Shown here: piece by piece, positions 44,560 through 54,439 of the stretch | How positions within the stretch are numbered: the stretch's first letter is position 1 | How the letters are laid out: the number at the start of each line of letters is the position of its first letter | From: Halorubrum rubrum | GTDB lineage: Archaea; Halobacteriota; Halobacteria; Halobacteriales; Haloferacaceae | Direction of reading: 5' to 3' | Assembly: GCF_024494685.1 (NCBI RefSeq) | Contig: NZ_JANHDM010000012.1 | Span: 62,001 to 126,000 of the forward strand | DNA: 64,000 nucleotides | Position numbers and translations under genes: made by a program | The notes under the pieces: model-generated | What the model was told of the DNA's origin: nothing | Seen by the model: the letters and a program-made list of their open reading frames with translations, nothing else | The model's database searches: none

Positions 44560-46095
44560 ATGACACGAACGATCGACACGCGGGCGACGTTCAGCTACAT
44601 CGGGAGCGTCCTCAAGTACCTCTCGGCGGCGATGCTCGTCCCGCTCCTCGTCGGCGCGATCTACGGGGAGGACGCGTGGGTGTTCGCCGCGTCGATGGCG
44701 ATCGGCGTCGCCGCCGGCGTCGCGCTCGAACGGCTCGATCCCGACCCCGATCTGGGTCCTCGCGAGGGGCTCGCGGTCGTCTCGCTCGCGTGGCTCGCGG
44801 CGGCCGCTCTCGGGGCGATACCCTACGTCCTCGCGGGGTACGGCACGGCCTCGGCGCTCGGACACCCGGTGAACGCGCTGTTCGAGTCGACGAGCGGGTT
44901 CACGACGACCGGGGCGACCGCGCTCGCGGAGATCAGCTTCGACCGGCACTCCCACGCCGTGTTGATGTGGCGGCAGCTCACCCAGTGGCTCGGCGGGATG
45001 GGGATCATCGTGTTGATGATCGCGATCCTGCCCGAACTGGCGGTCAACGGCGCACAGCTCATGCGCTCGGAGGCGCCGGGACCGGAGCTCCAGAAGCTCA
45101 CGCCCCGGATCGCCGAGACGGCCCGCGCGCTCTGGGTCATCTACGTCGCGTTCACCGGCGTGCTGGTCGCCGTCCTGTACGCGCTCCACCTCCTCGGGCT
45201 CGCGCCGAACATGGGCCTGTACAACGCGATCGCCCACGGCTTCTCGACGCTGCCGACCGGCGGGTTCTCCCCCGAGGCGGACAGCATCGCGGCGTTCTCG
45301 CCGGTCGTCCAGTGGACGTTCGTCCCGTTCATGGTCGTCGCCGGGGTGAACTTCGCGCTGTTCTGGTACGTCCTCCGCGACGAGGCGACGGAGCTGTTCG
45401 AGAACACGGAGTTCCGCGTCTACGTCGGGGCGGTCGCCCTGCTGAGCGCCGTGCTCGCGGTCACGCTGTTTCGGGGCGGGGCCCCGGCGACTGAGCTCGG
45501 CGGCGTCACGGCGGGCGTCACGGAGAACGCGCTCCGACAGGGGGTCTTCCAGATCGCGTCGCTTCTGAACTCCACGGGCTTCGCGACGGCGAACTTCGCC
45601 CAGTGGGAGACGCACACGAAGTTCCTCCTGCTGCTCGCGATGTTCGTCGGCGGCTCCGCGGGGTCGACCGGCGGCGGGATCAAGGTGATCCGGTGGCTCA
45701 TCCTGTTCAAGACGCTCCGGCGCGAGCTGTACACGACGGCGAACCCCGACGTCGTTCGACCGGTCCGGCTCGGCGGCGAGGTGGTCGACGAGGAGGTCAT
45801 CCGCGGCATCCTGGTGTTCACGCTCTTGTACTTCCTGGTGTTCGCGTTCTCCGCCGTCTTCATCGAACTGGACACGACCCGAGTGGGAGAGCCGCTCACC
45901 GGCGTCGAGGCGCTCGCCGCCTCGCTCGCGACCATCGGCAACATCGGGCCGGGGCTCGGGCCGCTCGGCCCGTTCGGGACCTACGAGATGCTTCCGGACA
46001 CGACGAAGCTGCTCATGGTCGTCCTCATGTGGCTCGGCCGGCTGGAGATCGTCCCGGTGCTCGCGGTGTTCATCTCGGCGGTCGACGACCGGTGA
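44560..46095 (+). CDS. trkH: Trk potassium uptake channel subunit TrkH, copy 2
   Basis: 511 residues, same architecture as copy 1 with filter loops SGFTTTGATAL, STLPTGGFSPE, LLNSTGFATAN and TIGNIGPGLG. In loop 2 it has TGGFS instead of TAGFS and in loop 3 STGFA instead of TTGYA, so conductance or affinity may differ. The 115-base gap carries ACTTACTAAC (44505-44514), perhaps its own promoter. No second trkA; both copies may share one TrkA. Confidence 0.93.
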   Translation: MTRTIDTRATFSYIGSVLKYLSAAMLVPLLVGAIYGEDAWVFAASMAIGVAAGVALERLDPDPDLGPREGLAVVSLAWLAAAALGAIPYVLAGYGTASALGHPVNALFESTSGFTTTGATALAEISFDRHSHAVLMWRQLTQWLGGMGIIVLMIAILPELAVNGAQLMRSEAPGPELQKLTPRIAETARALWVIYVAFTGVLVAVLYALHLLGLAPNMGLYNAIAHGFSTLPTGGFSPEADSIAAFSPVVQWTFVPFMVVAGVNFALFWYVLRDEATELFENTEFRVYVGAVALLSAVLAVTLFRGGAPATELGGVTAGVTENALRQGVFQIASLLNSTGFATANFAQWETHTKFLLLLAMFVGGSAGSTGGGIKVIRWLILFKTLRRELYTTANPDVVRPVRLGGEVVDEEVIRGILVFTLLYFLVFAFSAVFIELDTTRVGEPLTGVEALAASLATIGNIGPGLGPLGPFGTYEMLPDTTKLLMVVLMWLGRLEIVPVLAVFISAVDDR

Positions 46096-46170
46096 GGACG
46101 CGTCAACCGGCGAGAACGCGTCGGGTGGTGACGGAACACGCCGACCGGTGCGGTTCGGACCGAGAGCGTA

Positions 46171-46180
46171 CGTTCTTAAC
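46171..46180 (+). promoter_or_regulatory. TATA-like element before the 146-aa Usp gene
   Basis: CGTTCTTAAC is 23-32 bases before ATG 46203, suggesting a separate leaderless transcript for the Usp genes. Confidence 0.45.
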
Positions 46181-46202
46181 GGGCGGGCGGCTAGTAGGCG
46201 GC

Positions 46203-46643
46203 ATGCCGAGCACCGATCAGACCGGCGACCGGGACCTGCTCGAACACGTACTCCTCCCCGTCGCCAACGAGGACGACGCGCTCGCGACGGCGGAGGCGCT
46301 CGAACCGTACCGGCCGGCGCGAGTCACGGCGCTTCACGTCGTCGAGAAGGGCGGGGGCGTCCCGGACAAGACGCCGGTCGAGCAGTCAGAGGAGCTCGCA
46401 GCGGAGTCGTACGCCGCGGTTCGGTCGGTGTTTCCCGACGCCGACGAACACACCGCGTACGACCGGGACGTCGTCTCCGCCATCTTCGAGGCGGCGGACG
46501 CGGTCGACGCGAGCGCGATCGCCTACCGGTCCCGCGGCGGGAACCGGCTCATGCAGTTCCTCTCGGGGGATCTCACGGTGAAGCTGGTCACGGGGTCCGA
46601 CCGTCCCGTGATCGCCCTCCCTCACGGGCCGTCGGACGAATGA
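46203..46643 (+). CDS. Universal stress protein family protein, non-canonical
   Basis: 146 residues with Usp fold: LLEHVLLPVANEDDALATAE, VTALHVVEKGGG, and YRSRGGNRLMQFLSGDLTVK. The usual ATP-binding G-x2-G-x9-G-S/T is altered (RGGNRLMQFLSGDLTVK), so nucleotide binding is uncertain. Such Usp proteins commonly flank haloarchaeal Trk or cation/amino acid transporters as cytosolic regulators. First of two Usp genes after trkH. Confidence 0.85.
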   Translation: MPSTDQTGDRDLLEHVLLPVANEDDALATAEALEPYRPARVTALHVVEKGGGVPDKTPVEQSEELAAESYAAVRSVFPDADEHTAYDRDVVSAIFEAADAVDASAIAYRSRGGNRLMQFLSGDLTVKLVTGSDRPVIALPHGPSDE

Positions 46644-46699
46644 TCCCGACCGAGCCGGCGGCGGCCCGCTCGCGTCCGAGGTGAGGACCGGTTCGACAC

Positions 46700-47545
46700 A
46701 TGACGACCGCAGAGGACGACGGACCGACGATCCTGGTCGCGCTCTCGAACCCGCGGACCGAGCGCGCGCTCGTCACCCTCGCCGGCGCGCTCGCCGAACA
46801 CGAGAGTGGTCGAGTGCTCGCGACGCACGTCGTCACCGTGCCGGACCAGACGGCGTTGGAGAAGGCGGCCGAGAACAGGGCCGCGCTCGACGAATCCTCC
46901 GAGGAACTGCTGGCCGCCGCGACGGCCGACGCCGAAGCGTTCGACACGCCGATCGAGACGAGGACGATCCTCTCACACCGCGGGATCGAGGAGGTGTTCG
47001 ACGCGGCTCGGACGACCGACGCGGACGCGGTCGTGATGGGGTACGGCGGCGCCCGGTTCGCCGGCGGGCGCGTCGAGGGCTCGCTGGACGAACTGGCTCG
47101 CGACCTCCCGTGTGACTTCCTCGTCCTCGACGGCGAGCGGCTGGACCTCGCAGACGTGCTCGTCCCGACCGCCGGTGGACCGTCCTCCGACCTCTCCGCC
47201 GAAGTCGCGAGGGCGCTCCGGGAGGTGCTCGACGTCCACGTCTCGTTGCTGTACGTCACCGATCCGGGAGACGAGGAGGTCGGCCGCGAGTTCCTCTCCG
47301 ACTGGGCCGAGAGCCACGGGTTGGACGACGCGACCCTGCGCGTCGAGACCGGCGACGTCGAGGAGACGATCGGTCGTCTCGGCGAGGCGTACGACCTCGT
47401 GATCGTCGGGGCGACCGAGCGCGGACTGCTCTCGCGGATCGTCCGCGGATCGCTCGCGTTCGACGCGATCGAGACGCTCGACACGCCGGTGTTGCTCTCG
47501 GAGCGGCCATCGTCGCGGTCGCTGTGGGAGCGGCTGCTCGGGTGA
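46700..47545 (+). CDS. Tandem-domain universal stress protein
   Basis: 281 residues in two Usp halves: 1-145 (TILVALSNPRTERALVTLAG; VVMGYGGARFAGGRVEGSLD) and 146-281 (DVLVPTAGGPSSDLSAEVAR; VIVGATERGLLSRIVRGSLA). The second half keeps a near-canonical G-x2-x-G-x9-G-S nucleotide motif. Likely regulates the neighbouring K+ transport proteins, as inferred from clustering. Convergent with the channel gene. Confidence 0.88.
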   Translation: MTTAEDDGPTILVALSNPRTERALVTLAGALAEHESGRVLATHVVTVPDQTALEKAAENRAALDESSEELLAAATADAEAFDTPIETRTILSHRGIEEVFDAARTTDADAVVMGYGGARFAGGRVEGSLDELARDLPCDFLVLDGERLDLADVLVPTAGGPSSDLSAEVARALREVLDVHVSLLYVTDPGDEEVGREFLSDWAESHGLDDATLRVETGDVEETIGRLGEAYDLVIVGATERGLLSRIVRGSLAFDAIETLDTPVLLSERPSSRSLWERLLG

Positions 47546-47602
47546 AGTCGCTCGGGCGACTGTGTCGGTCGTTCGACGGTGCTCCGCTCGAGCGCCCGCT
47601 CC

Positions 47603-49243
47603 TCACGCGAACGCCCGCTCGAACGCGCGGATGCCGTCGTCCGTCCCGACGACGACGAGCTCGTCGTCCGGCTCGACGACTGTCCCCGGCCCCACGTCGG
47701 TGACCACCTCGTCGTCCCGCTCTATCGCCAGCACCGTACACCCCGTCTCCTCGCGGACGTTCGCCTCGCCGAGGGCCCGGCCGACGAGACGGGGCGTCTC
47801 GAGTCTCACCACCTCCACCTGCTGTTCGACCGAGAGCACGTCGCGCCCCTCCAGGAGGCGCGCGGCCGACATCCGCCCGGTCACGGTCGCCAGCGAGAGG
47901 ACGTAGTCGGCACCCGCCCGGTACGTCTTCGAGACGTTGGCGTGTTCGTCGACGCGGGCGACGATCTCCGTGTCGGGTGCGGCGTCACGGACCACGAGCG
48001 TGGCGAACTCGGTCGCGGTGTCGTCGGGGAGCGCCAACACCACGGTGTCGGCCGACTCGATCCCGGCCTCCCTGAGCGTCTCGAGTTCGGTCGCGTCGCC
48101 GGTCACGTCGACGGCCGCCGACCCCTCGCCCGAGTCGTCGACGACGGTGTACGAGATCCCGGCGGCGTCGAGCTCCGCGGCGACGGTCCGACCGACCTGT
48201 CCGTAGCCGGCGATCACCGTCCGCCCGGCGGCGAACCGGCGCACCGACGACTGGGTCATCTCGACGAGCCGCCGAAGCTGGTCGGAGCGCCCGGACACGA
48301 GGAGCACGGTCCCGCGCGCCAGCGTCGCGTCCGGCGAGGGCGAGGCGTCGAACTCGCCCTGGAACCACGCGCCGACCACGTTGACGCCGGCGCGCTCGCG
48401 GATCCCGCTCTCCGCCAGCGTCGAGCCGGCCAGGTCGCCGCCGTGGCGCACCGACACCTCCGCGAGCCGGAGGTCGCCGCCGATCGCGACCGCCTCGTCT
48501 ATCTCCGTCCGGAGGGCCGTCGTCACCTTCGCGGCGAGCCCGCGACCGAGAAGCGGCCGCGGAGAGAGGACGTGGTCGGCACCGGCGAGCCGGTGGTACC
48601 GCTCGAGGTCGGGGTCGTCGACGACGCTGACGACGGGAACGTCCTCGGCGAGCTCCTTGGCGGCGAGGACGATGCTCGCGTCCACCTGATCGGAGAGGTC
48701 CGCCACCAGCGCCCGCGACTCGGTCAGCCGCGCCGCGGTGAGCCCCTCGGCGGACTCCGGGTCCGCGCGGATCACCCGGTGGCCGTCCCCGTACAGCTCG
48801 TTCGCCCGCTCGCGGTCGGACTCGACGATCACGTACGGAACGTCGTGCGCCTCCAGCTCCTCGATGAGCACCTCCGCGCGCGTGGTGTACGAACAGAGGA
48901 TCACGTGTCCGGTGACGCCGTTCTCGAGGGCCGTCGGAGCGGTCTCCGTGAACGCCGCCTCCAGGAGCGGGGTCGCGACGACGGGCAGCGCGCCGACGAG
49001 GAGCGCCATCCCCAACAGGTCGGTCACGACGATGAACGCCTGCATCTGCGGGCTCTTCCACGGGGCGTCTCCGCCGAACCCCGTGGTCGTGAACATCTCG
49101 ACGGTGAACTGAAGCGAGTCGAGGAACGTTTGCGGGCGTCCCTCGTAGGTCGCCATCCCCCAGCGGTAGGCGAGCGCCGTCCCGACGAGCGCCAGACAGA
49201 GCAGGAGGAGGTAGCCGACGACCCGCCTCTGCCATCCGTTCAT
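47603..49243 (-). CDS. Two-TM potassium channel with tandem RCK (TrkA) domains
   Basis: 546 residues. TM1 about 9-27, pore loop with filter TTTGFGGD (TxGFG core plus an extra Gly before Asp), TM2 about 68-92. Then two RCK_N-RCK_C units: VILCSYTTRAEVLIEELEA (first; the GxGxxG is replaced by CSYTTR, so it may not bind NAD) and VIAGYGQVGRTVAAELDAA (second, intact GYGQVG). MthK-like ligand-gated channel with doubled RCK. ATG 49243 chosen; GTG 49249 also possible; TTTTTCAC about 21-29 bases upstream may be the TATA. Confidence 0.9.
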   Translation of the reverse strand: MNGWQRRVVGYLLLLCLALVGTALAYRWGMATYEGRPQTFLDSLQFTVEMFTTTGFGGDAPWKSPQMQAFIVVTDLLGMALLVGALPVVATPLLEAAFTETAPTALENGVTGHVILCSYTTRAEVLIEELEAHDVPYVIVESDRERANELYGDGHRVIRADPESAEGLTAARLTESRALVADLSDQVDASIVLAAKELAEDVPVVSVVDDPDLERYHRLAGADHVLSPRPLLGRGLAAKVTTALRTEIDEAVAIGGDLRLAEVSVRHGGDLAGSTLAESGIRERAGVNVVGAWFQGEFDASPSPDATLARGTVLLVSGRSDQLRRLVEMTQSSVRRFAAGRTVIAGYGQVGRTVAAELDAAGISYTVVDDSGEGSAAVDVTGDATELETLREAGIESADTVVLALPDDTATEFATLVVRDAAPDTEIVARVDEHANVSKTYRAGADYVLSLATVTGRMSAARLLEGRDVLSVEQQVEVVRLETPRLVGRALGEANVREETGCTVLAIERDDEVVTDVGPGTVVEPDDELVVVGTDDGIRAFERAFA

Positions 49244-49291
49244 ACGCACGGAAGGGACGGTGCCGTGAAAAACGTGAGCCGTCGGGGTCGG

Positions 49292-49528
49292 TCATCGGAC
49301 CTCGACCGGCCGCGCCGCCTCCGCGCACCAGGCGTTTCCGCGCCGACCGGCCCGCCGGAGGTCGAGGTGGACGACCGAGCCGGCGTCCAACTCCGACAGC
49401 TCCGCTTCGAGTTCCGGGTCCTCGTACTCGACGACGTACAGCGTCCCGTTCCGCGGGTGTTCACGGAGCGTGATGGTTCCGTGGTCGTTACACGCCTTCA
49501 CGACGGTGTACTTGCCAGTCCGGTCCAT
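49292..49528 (-). CDS. Conserved small haloarchaeal protein (78 aa)
   Basis: 78 residues, beta-rich: MDRTGKYTVVKACNDHGTIT, REHPRNGTLYVVEYEDPELE, then VVHLDLRRAGRRGNAWCAEA. I recognise no named domain with certainty; the composition and even codon use argue it is real. A GTG immediately precedes the ATG and could be the start. Head-to-head with the phosphopantoate ligase gene across the duplicated promoter region. Confidence 0.65.
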   Translation of the reverse strand: MDRTGKYTVVKACNDHGTITLREHPRNGTLYVVEYEDPELEAELSELDAGSVVHLDLRRAGRRGNAWCAEAARPVEVR

Positions 49529-49590
49529 CACGGTCGGCGGTACGCGTTCGAACGACTTAGGTATTCGACCGGTTCACCACGGCAACGGGC

Positions 49591-49646
49591 CGCGGTAACG
49601 CGTCACTTTACTCGCCGCGGTAACGCGTCACTTTACTCGCCGCGGC
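49591..49646 (+). repeat. 25-base tandem duplication carrying promoter elements
   Basis: Two exact 25-base copies (49591-49615, 49616-49640) plus the first bases of a third (49641-49646). Each contains TAACGCGT and an ACTTTACTCG element; the ACTTTACT of the second copy lies 23-30 bases before ATG 49660, the TATA position, so the duplication gives two candidate TATA boxes for one gene. Confidence 0.85.
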
Positions 49647-49659
49647 GTCAACCGCGGGC

Positions 49660-50427
49660 ATGACCGGGACGGAGATCCCCGAGGATCACCCCAGATACGC
49701 GTCGCTTCTCACCCGCCACCGCATCGAGGCGGGCGTCGAGAAGGGCATCACCTCGAGACAGGGCCTCATCGCGCAGGGGCGCGCCGAGGCGTTCGACTAC
49801 CTGCTGGGCGAGCGAACCCTCCCCAGCGCCGACGCGGCCGCGCGGGCGGCCGCCGCGACGCTGCTCGCCGCCGACCGACCGGTGTTCTCCGTGAACGGGA
49901 ACGTCGCCGCGTTAGTCCCCGAGGAGACGGTCGAACTCGCCGACGCCGTCGGGGCAGACCTCGAAGTGAACCTCTTCAACCGCACCGACGCGCGGATGGA
50001 GGCGATCGCCGACCACCTCCGCGAACACGGTGCCGGGGAGGTGAAGGGGTTGACCGGCGACGGCGAGATCCCCGGCCTCGAACACGCCCGCGGGACCGTC
50101 GACGCCGACGGGATCGGCGCGGCGGACGTGGTGGTGGTGCCGCTGGAGGACGGCGACCGCGCGGAGGCGCTCGCGGCGGCGGGCAAGACGGAGATCGTGA
50201 TCGACCTCAACCCCGGAAGCCGGTCCCCGCGAACCGCCGCGGTCCCGATCGTCGACAACGTGCTCCGAGCGGTCCCGAACGTGACCGCGCACGCCCGCGA
50301 TCTGGCGGACGCCACGCCCGCGGAGCGCCGCGCGATCGTCGACGACTTCGATCCCGACGCGGCGCTCGAGGCGGCGGAACGGGCGATCCGCGAGGGGGCC
50401 TTTTCGGACGGCGACGACGAGAGCTGA
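49660..50427 (+). CDS. 4-phosphopantoate--beta-alanine ligase
   Basis: Archaeal coenzyme A pathway enzyme (PPS) that joins phosphopantoate and beta-alanine with ATP. 255 residues; HPRYASLLTRHRIEAGVEKG, FSVNGNVAALVPEE, EVNLFNRTDARMEAI, KTEIVIDLNPGSRSPR and VDNVLRAVPN are highly characteristic. Cytoplasmic homodimer. Transcription likely from the duplicated promoter upstream. Confidence 0.94.
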   Translation: MTGTEIPEDHPRYASLLTRHRIEAGVEKGITSRQGLIAQGRAEAFDYLLGERTLPSADAAARAAAATLLAADRPVFSVNGNVAALVPEETVELADAVGADLEVNLFNRTDARMEAIADHLREHGAGEVKGLTGDGEIPGLEHARGTVDADGIGAADVVVVPLEDGDRAEALAAAGKTEIVIDLNPGSRSPRTAAVPIVDNVLRAVPNVTAHARDLADATPAERRAIVDDFDPDAALEAAERAIREGAFSDGDDES

Positions 50428-50521
50428 ACGGAACCGAGCGGAACCAGCGGGCGAGTGAGACGGGCGGGATCGGGACTGACGTAGCGAACGGGGGGACGGA
50501 GGCCTACCGCCCGAATCCGGG

Positions 50522-51550
50522 TCAGTCCGCGTCGTCGTCGGCGGGATCGTCGTCGGTCGGGGAGCCGTCGCCGCCGGACAGCAGGTCGTCGTGAACGGCG
50601 AACAGGTCCTCGCGGGTCGGCGTCGCGTCGACGACGACGGTCCGCCCGCGGAACCCGACCGTCGCGTCGTCGAGGGCCCCCTCGGCGTCGACGCCGCCGG
50701 AGAGCCGGCGGACGCGGTCGCGGGTGAGCCGCGTCGGGTCGAGCGTCGCCGCGTACCGGAGATCGGTTCCGCCGCCCCCACCGTCGACGTCGAGCGCGAC
50801 CCCGATCGACCCGGCGGCCTCGACGCTCGCGCGGAGCGTCTCGGGCCCGCCGGAGAGGGCGGACCGGAGCCGGTTCCGCCCCGACTCGCCGATATCCGCG
50901 TGTACCGCCACGTCGCCCGACTGGAGCGCGGGGAGCGATCCGTCGCCCGCGGCCGCGCCGTCTGTTGGTTCCCCGTCCAGCGATCCGGCGGCGCGTGCTC
51001 GCTCGACGGCGGCGTCGACGTGGGATGCGGCGCGGTCGATCGCGGGCGCGTAGCCGACGACGAGCATTCCGTCGCTGGCCGCGACCGCGTACGGCTCCCC
51101 GCGGCCGCGGAACCGACGGACCGGTCGACCGGAGCGGCGCGAACGCGCCGTCGTCCACCGTCCGCGGTCCTCGACGGCGGCCGAGAGGCCGTCCGGGTCG
51201 AAGGATCCGCGGACGACCACGGCTCCTTCACGCTCAGTTTCGGAGAGGGCGGCGCTCCCGGCGATCGAGTCGACGTCGGCGAGAGAGACGTTCGCGCGGG
51301 CCATCGCGGCGGAGAGTCGCGTCGACCACGGCGCGGGGAGGCCGATCGCCGAGACGACCGCGGGGTCGACGACAGCGGTGACGACGGTGTCGCCGTCGGC
51401 GAGTCGACCCGCGTCGTACGGGGCGGTCGAGCCGATCGTGTCGGCGGCGCGGGCCGTGCCGGCCGCGGAGCCGGAGGCGATTCCGGCGAGCGTCGTTCCG
51501 AGGACTCCGGCCGTACCGATGCGTCCGAGCAGCGTGCGTCTGGAGGGCAT
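50522..51550 (-). CDS. Tat-exported haloarchaeal protein of unknown function
   Basis: 342 residues. N terminus [20 protein letters not shown] is a twin-arginine signal with hydrophobic core and an AAGTARAAD cleavage region. The mature part is an acidic alpha/beta protein with repeated pieces of the form [12 protein letters not shown] / [11 protein letters not shown] / [18 protein letters not shown], and a low-complexity acidic tail. No catalytic motif seen. Extracellular or membrane-associated. Confidence 0.75.
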   Translation of the reverse strand: MPSRRTLLGRIGTAGVLGTTLAGIASGSAAGTARAADTIGSTAPYDAGRLADGDTVVTAVVDPAVVSAIGLPAPWSTRLSAAMARANVSLADVDSIAGSAALSETEREGAVVVRGSFDPDGLSAAVEDRGRWTTARSRRSGRPVRRFRGRGEPYAVAASDGMLVVGYAPAIDRAASHVDAAVERARAAGSLDGEPTDGAAAGDGSLPALQSGDVAVHADIGESGRNRLRSALSGGPETLRASVEAAGSIGVALDVDGGGGGTDLRYAATLDPTRLTRDRVRRLSGGVDAEGALDDATVGFRGRTVVVDATPTREDLFAVHDDLLSGGDGSPTDDDPADDDAD

Positions 51551-51677
51551 CGATTCACCGTCACGCGGGGGGCACTTAATTCATCGACTTCGACCGCCGA
51601 ACCTTCCGAGTCGGCGGTCGTGCGACCGGATCTCCAACGGGGGCAAGTTCAAAGTCACTCGGCGACTACCGGTCGGT

Positions 51678-52127
51678 ATGGAACTGGACGACACGGACAG
51701 GGCGATCCTCCGGATCCTCCAGGAGGACGCCAGGACCCCGTTCTCGGAGATCGCGCGCCGGATCGACATGTCGAGCGCGACGGTCCACGACCGTGTCGGC
51801 CGGATGGAGGACGCCGGCGTCATCGAGGGGTATCACGCCTCGGTGAACCCGAAGGCGGTCGGCTACGGCGTCAGCGCGCTCGTCGGGCTCCGGGTCGAGC
51901 AGGGTCGCGAGGAGGACGCCCTCGAGCGCCTGCGCGAGATCGAGGGGGTGCGGGAGATCCACCTGACCACCGGCGAGTGGGACGTGATCCTCCGCGTGGT
52001 CGCCGAGGACACGGACCGCCTTCGGGACCTGATGTTCGACCGGGTCGCGAACATGGACGGATTCTCGCGGTCACAGACCATGATCATCCTCGGAACCGAC
52101 TACGAGACCGAGGGACTGCCGATCTGA
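51678..52127 (+). CDS. Lrp/AsnC family transcriptional regulator
   Basis: 149 residues: N-terminal helix-turn-helix ([40 protein letters not shown]) and C-terminal RAM/AsnC effector domain ([40 protein letters not shown]). Single HTH plus RAM, octamer-forming type. The effector pocket residues are TTGEWD, the usual GxxD region. Possible targets include the flanking genes; unknown. Confidence 0.93.
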   Translation: MELDDTDRAILRILQEDARTPFSEIARRIDMSSATVHDRVGRMEDAGVIEGYHASVNPKAVGYGVSALVGLRVEQGREEDALERLREIEGVREIHLTTGEWDVILRVVAEDTDRLRDLMFDRVANMDGFSRSQTMIILGTDYETEGLPI

Positions 52128-52234
52128 GCGGGCGGGAGGCCCGGAGGGCGGGACGCGATCGAGGCGAGCCCCGCCGTCTGGCCCGGCCGGTCTCGACCGG
52201 AACCCTCAACTCCGGAACCCTCCGAACCCCTGGT

Positions 52235-53392
52235 ATGAGCGCACGGTTCGAGGACCGGCTGGAACTCTCGGCGGAGCGGGCGTGGGCGGCGGCGGTCGTC
52301 GCGGCCTCCGCCGTCCTCGTCGTCGGATCCGTACTCCTCCCGCGAGTCGTGTACGACCGGTTCATCTGGCGGTACTTCTGGGGACCGGTCGCCGCCGACG
52401 GACAGGTCGCACAGTGTGCGGTCCGGCCCGCCGACGGCGGGACGGAACTGCTGACGAGCGCGTCCGCGTGTGCTGACGCGGCCGCGGCGGGCGGGGTCGT
52501 CGCCTACCCCGGTTACACCACCGTCTCGACGGTGAGCTACATCGTGATCCTGCTCGCGATGCTGATCGGGGTCGTCTTCCTGCTCCGCCGGCTCGACATC
52601 GCGAACGAGTACCGGTTCTTCTACGCGCTGTTCCCGTTCATGCTGTTCGGCGGCGCGCTCCGCACCGTCGAGGACGCCGGTATCGCGGCGCTTCGCGCCG
52701 GCGTCGATCCCTTGATACCCTTCCCTTGGAGCGCGCTCATCATCAGCCCGTTCATCTACTTCACGGTCTTCGCGGTGACGCTCCTCTGCGTGATGGCCGC
52801 GTACGCGCTCGAGGACCGCGGGATCGTCGACGACTACGCCCCGCCGCTCTTCGGCGCCGGGTCGCTCGCGCTGGTCGCCTCTGTCGGCTACCTGACGTAC
52901 CTCGCGGTCGCCACCGACTACGTGGCCTTCTACCCGCAGGTGGTCGGGCTGATCCTCCTGATCGCGAGCGCGTCCGCGGCGGTCACGTGGAAGCTGATCG
53001 AGCGGTTCGAACCCTCGATCAACCGCGGGACCGGCTTCGTCGGCTTCGTGATCATCTGGGGCCACGCGATCGACGGGGTCGCGAACGTGATCGGTCTCGA
53101 CTGGATGCCGACGCTGACGGGGACCCCGAACCTCGTGCCGAAACACGTCGTCAACGAGCTGGTGGTGAACGTGACCGGCCGGGTGCTCCCCGAGTCGGTG
53201 CTCGCGGTCACCGGCGACGCCTGGCCGTTCCTCCTCGTCAAGCTCGCCGCGGCGACCTTCGTCGTCTGGGTGTTCAACGGCGAGCTCTACGAGGAGTCAC
53301 CGCGGTACACGCTGTTGCTGCTCATCACCGTGCTCGCGGTCGGGCTCGGCCCCGGCACGCGTGACATGCTGCGGGCGACGTTCGGCGTCTGA
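52235..53392 (+). CDS. DUF63 family membrane protein
   Basis: 385 residues with about nine or ten helices. Family segments [36 protein letters not shown]-like GHAIDG, and KHVVNE ([10 protein letters not shown]) with conserved charged residues in the membrane are diagnostic of archaeal DUF63. The Arg-Glu/Asp, His-Asp and Glu residues inside helices suggest an enzyme or transporter, but no activity is established. Confidence 0.88.
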   Translation: MSARFEDRLELSAERAWAAAVVAASAVLVVGSVLLPRVVYDRFIWRYFWGPVAADGQVAQCAVRPADGGTELLTSASACADAAAAGGVVAYPGYTTVSTVSYIVILLAMLIGVVFLLRRLDIANEYRFFYALFPFMLFGGALRTVEDAGIAALRAGVDPLIPFPWSALIISPFIYFTVFAVTLLCVMAAYALEDRGIVDDYAPPLFGAGSLALVASVGYLTYLAVATDYVAFYPQVVGLILLIASASAAVTWKLIERFEPSINRGTGFVGFVIIWGHAIDGVANVIGLDWMPTLTGTPNLVPKHVVNELVVNVTGRVLPESVLAVTGDAWPFLLVKLAAATFVVWVFNGELYEESPRYTLLLLITVLAVGLGPGTRDMLRATFGV

Positions 53393-53442
53393 TTCGGCGC
53401 GGTCCGGGGTTCGACCGACGCGCGAATCGGATGCGCCCCTGC

Positions 53443-54312
53443 TCACTTCCGCGGATCGATCCCGTCCAGTTTCCTCACGTCGCCGTCGGTAAGGTCCAGG
53501 TGCGCCGCCGCGACGTTCGACTTGAGGTGGTCGACGCTCGACGTGCCGGGGATCGGGAGCATCACCTCGGAGTGCTGGAGCAGCCACGCGAGCGCGACCT
53601 GCCGGGGCGTCGCGTCGTCGTATCCGCCGGCGACGGTTTCCAGTACGTCGTCGACGTCGTCCTCCTCGACCGCGTACATCGGTCCCCACGGAATGAAGCC
53701 GATACCGTACCCTTCACACGCCCGAAGGACGTCCTCCTCGTCGCGGTTGCCCACGTCGTAGCGGTTCTGGACCGTCGCGATCTCGACTATCTCCCGTGCG
53801 GTCTCGAGCTGGTCGACGGTGACGTTCGAGAGCCCGACGTGGTCGATCTGACTGGCGTCCCTCATCTCGGCGAAGGCGTGGACGGACGCTTCGAAGTCGA
53901 CGTCGGGGTCCGGACGGTGGTACTGGTAGAGGTCGACGGAGTCGGTTCCGAGCCGATCGAGGCTACACAGGACCTGGTTCCTGAGGAAGTCCGGGTCGCC
54001 GTGGGGGATCCAGTCGCCCTCGCGGTTCCGGAGCAGCCCGGCCTTCGAGGCGACGACGACGTCGTCGTCCGCGCCGAGTTCCTCGCCGATCAGCCGCTCG
54101 CTGACGCCGGGCCCGTAGGAGTCGGCCGTGTCGACGAAGTCGACGCCGAGGTCGACGGCCCGTCGGATCACCGCCCTCGCCGCTCGCTCGTCGGCCGGCC
54201 GTCCGACGACGTCCTCGCCGGTGACGCGCATCCCGCCGAAGCCGAGCCGGTTGACGGTCAGGTCACCGCCGATGTCGAACGTGTCCGCCGGATCGACGCG
54301 TTCCGTTGTCAT
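53443..54312 (-). CDS. Aldo/keto reductase family protein
   Basis: 289-residue (alpha/beta)8 NADPH-dependent oxidoreductase. Catalytic tetrad: Asp in FVDTADSYGPG, Tyr in the same motif, Lys in VVASKAGLLR, His in LYQYHRPD. C-terminal PIPGTSSVDHLKSNVAA binds the cofactor phosphate. Related to the AKR branch with YajO/voltage-channel beta-like enzymes. Starts MTTERVDPAD at 54312; upstream in-frame extension rejected. Substrate unknown. Confidence 0.92.
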   Translation of the reverse strand: MTTERVDPADTFDIGGDLTVNRLGFGGMRVTGEDVVGRPADERAARAVIRRAVDLGVDFVDTADSYGPGVSERLIGEELGADDDVVVASKAGLLRNREGDWIPHGDPDFLRNQVLCSLDRLGTDSVDLYQYHRPDPDVDFEASVHAFAEMRDASQIDHVGLSNVTVDQLETAREIVEIATVQNRYDVGNRDEEDVLRACEGYGIGFIPWGPMYAVEEDDVDDVLETVAGGYDDATPRQVALAWLLQHSEVMLPIPGTSSVDHLKSNVAAAHLDLTDGDVRKLDGIDPRK

Positions 54313-54439
54313 ACCGACGCGTCGTCGGCCAGCGACAAAGCCGTGGGGGTCGGCGAGGACGGTTGAGCGGGATCGGTAGCGGGGACGCGACCACCGAGGA
54401 CGGGGATACATTCAACTACCGTCCGACCGCACTCGACGC

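Noticed and set aside
47603-49243. Channel filter judged non-functional
   Set aside because: TTGFG fits the TxG(Y/F)G consensus; only an extra Gly before Asp is odd, so loss of function is not supported.
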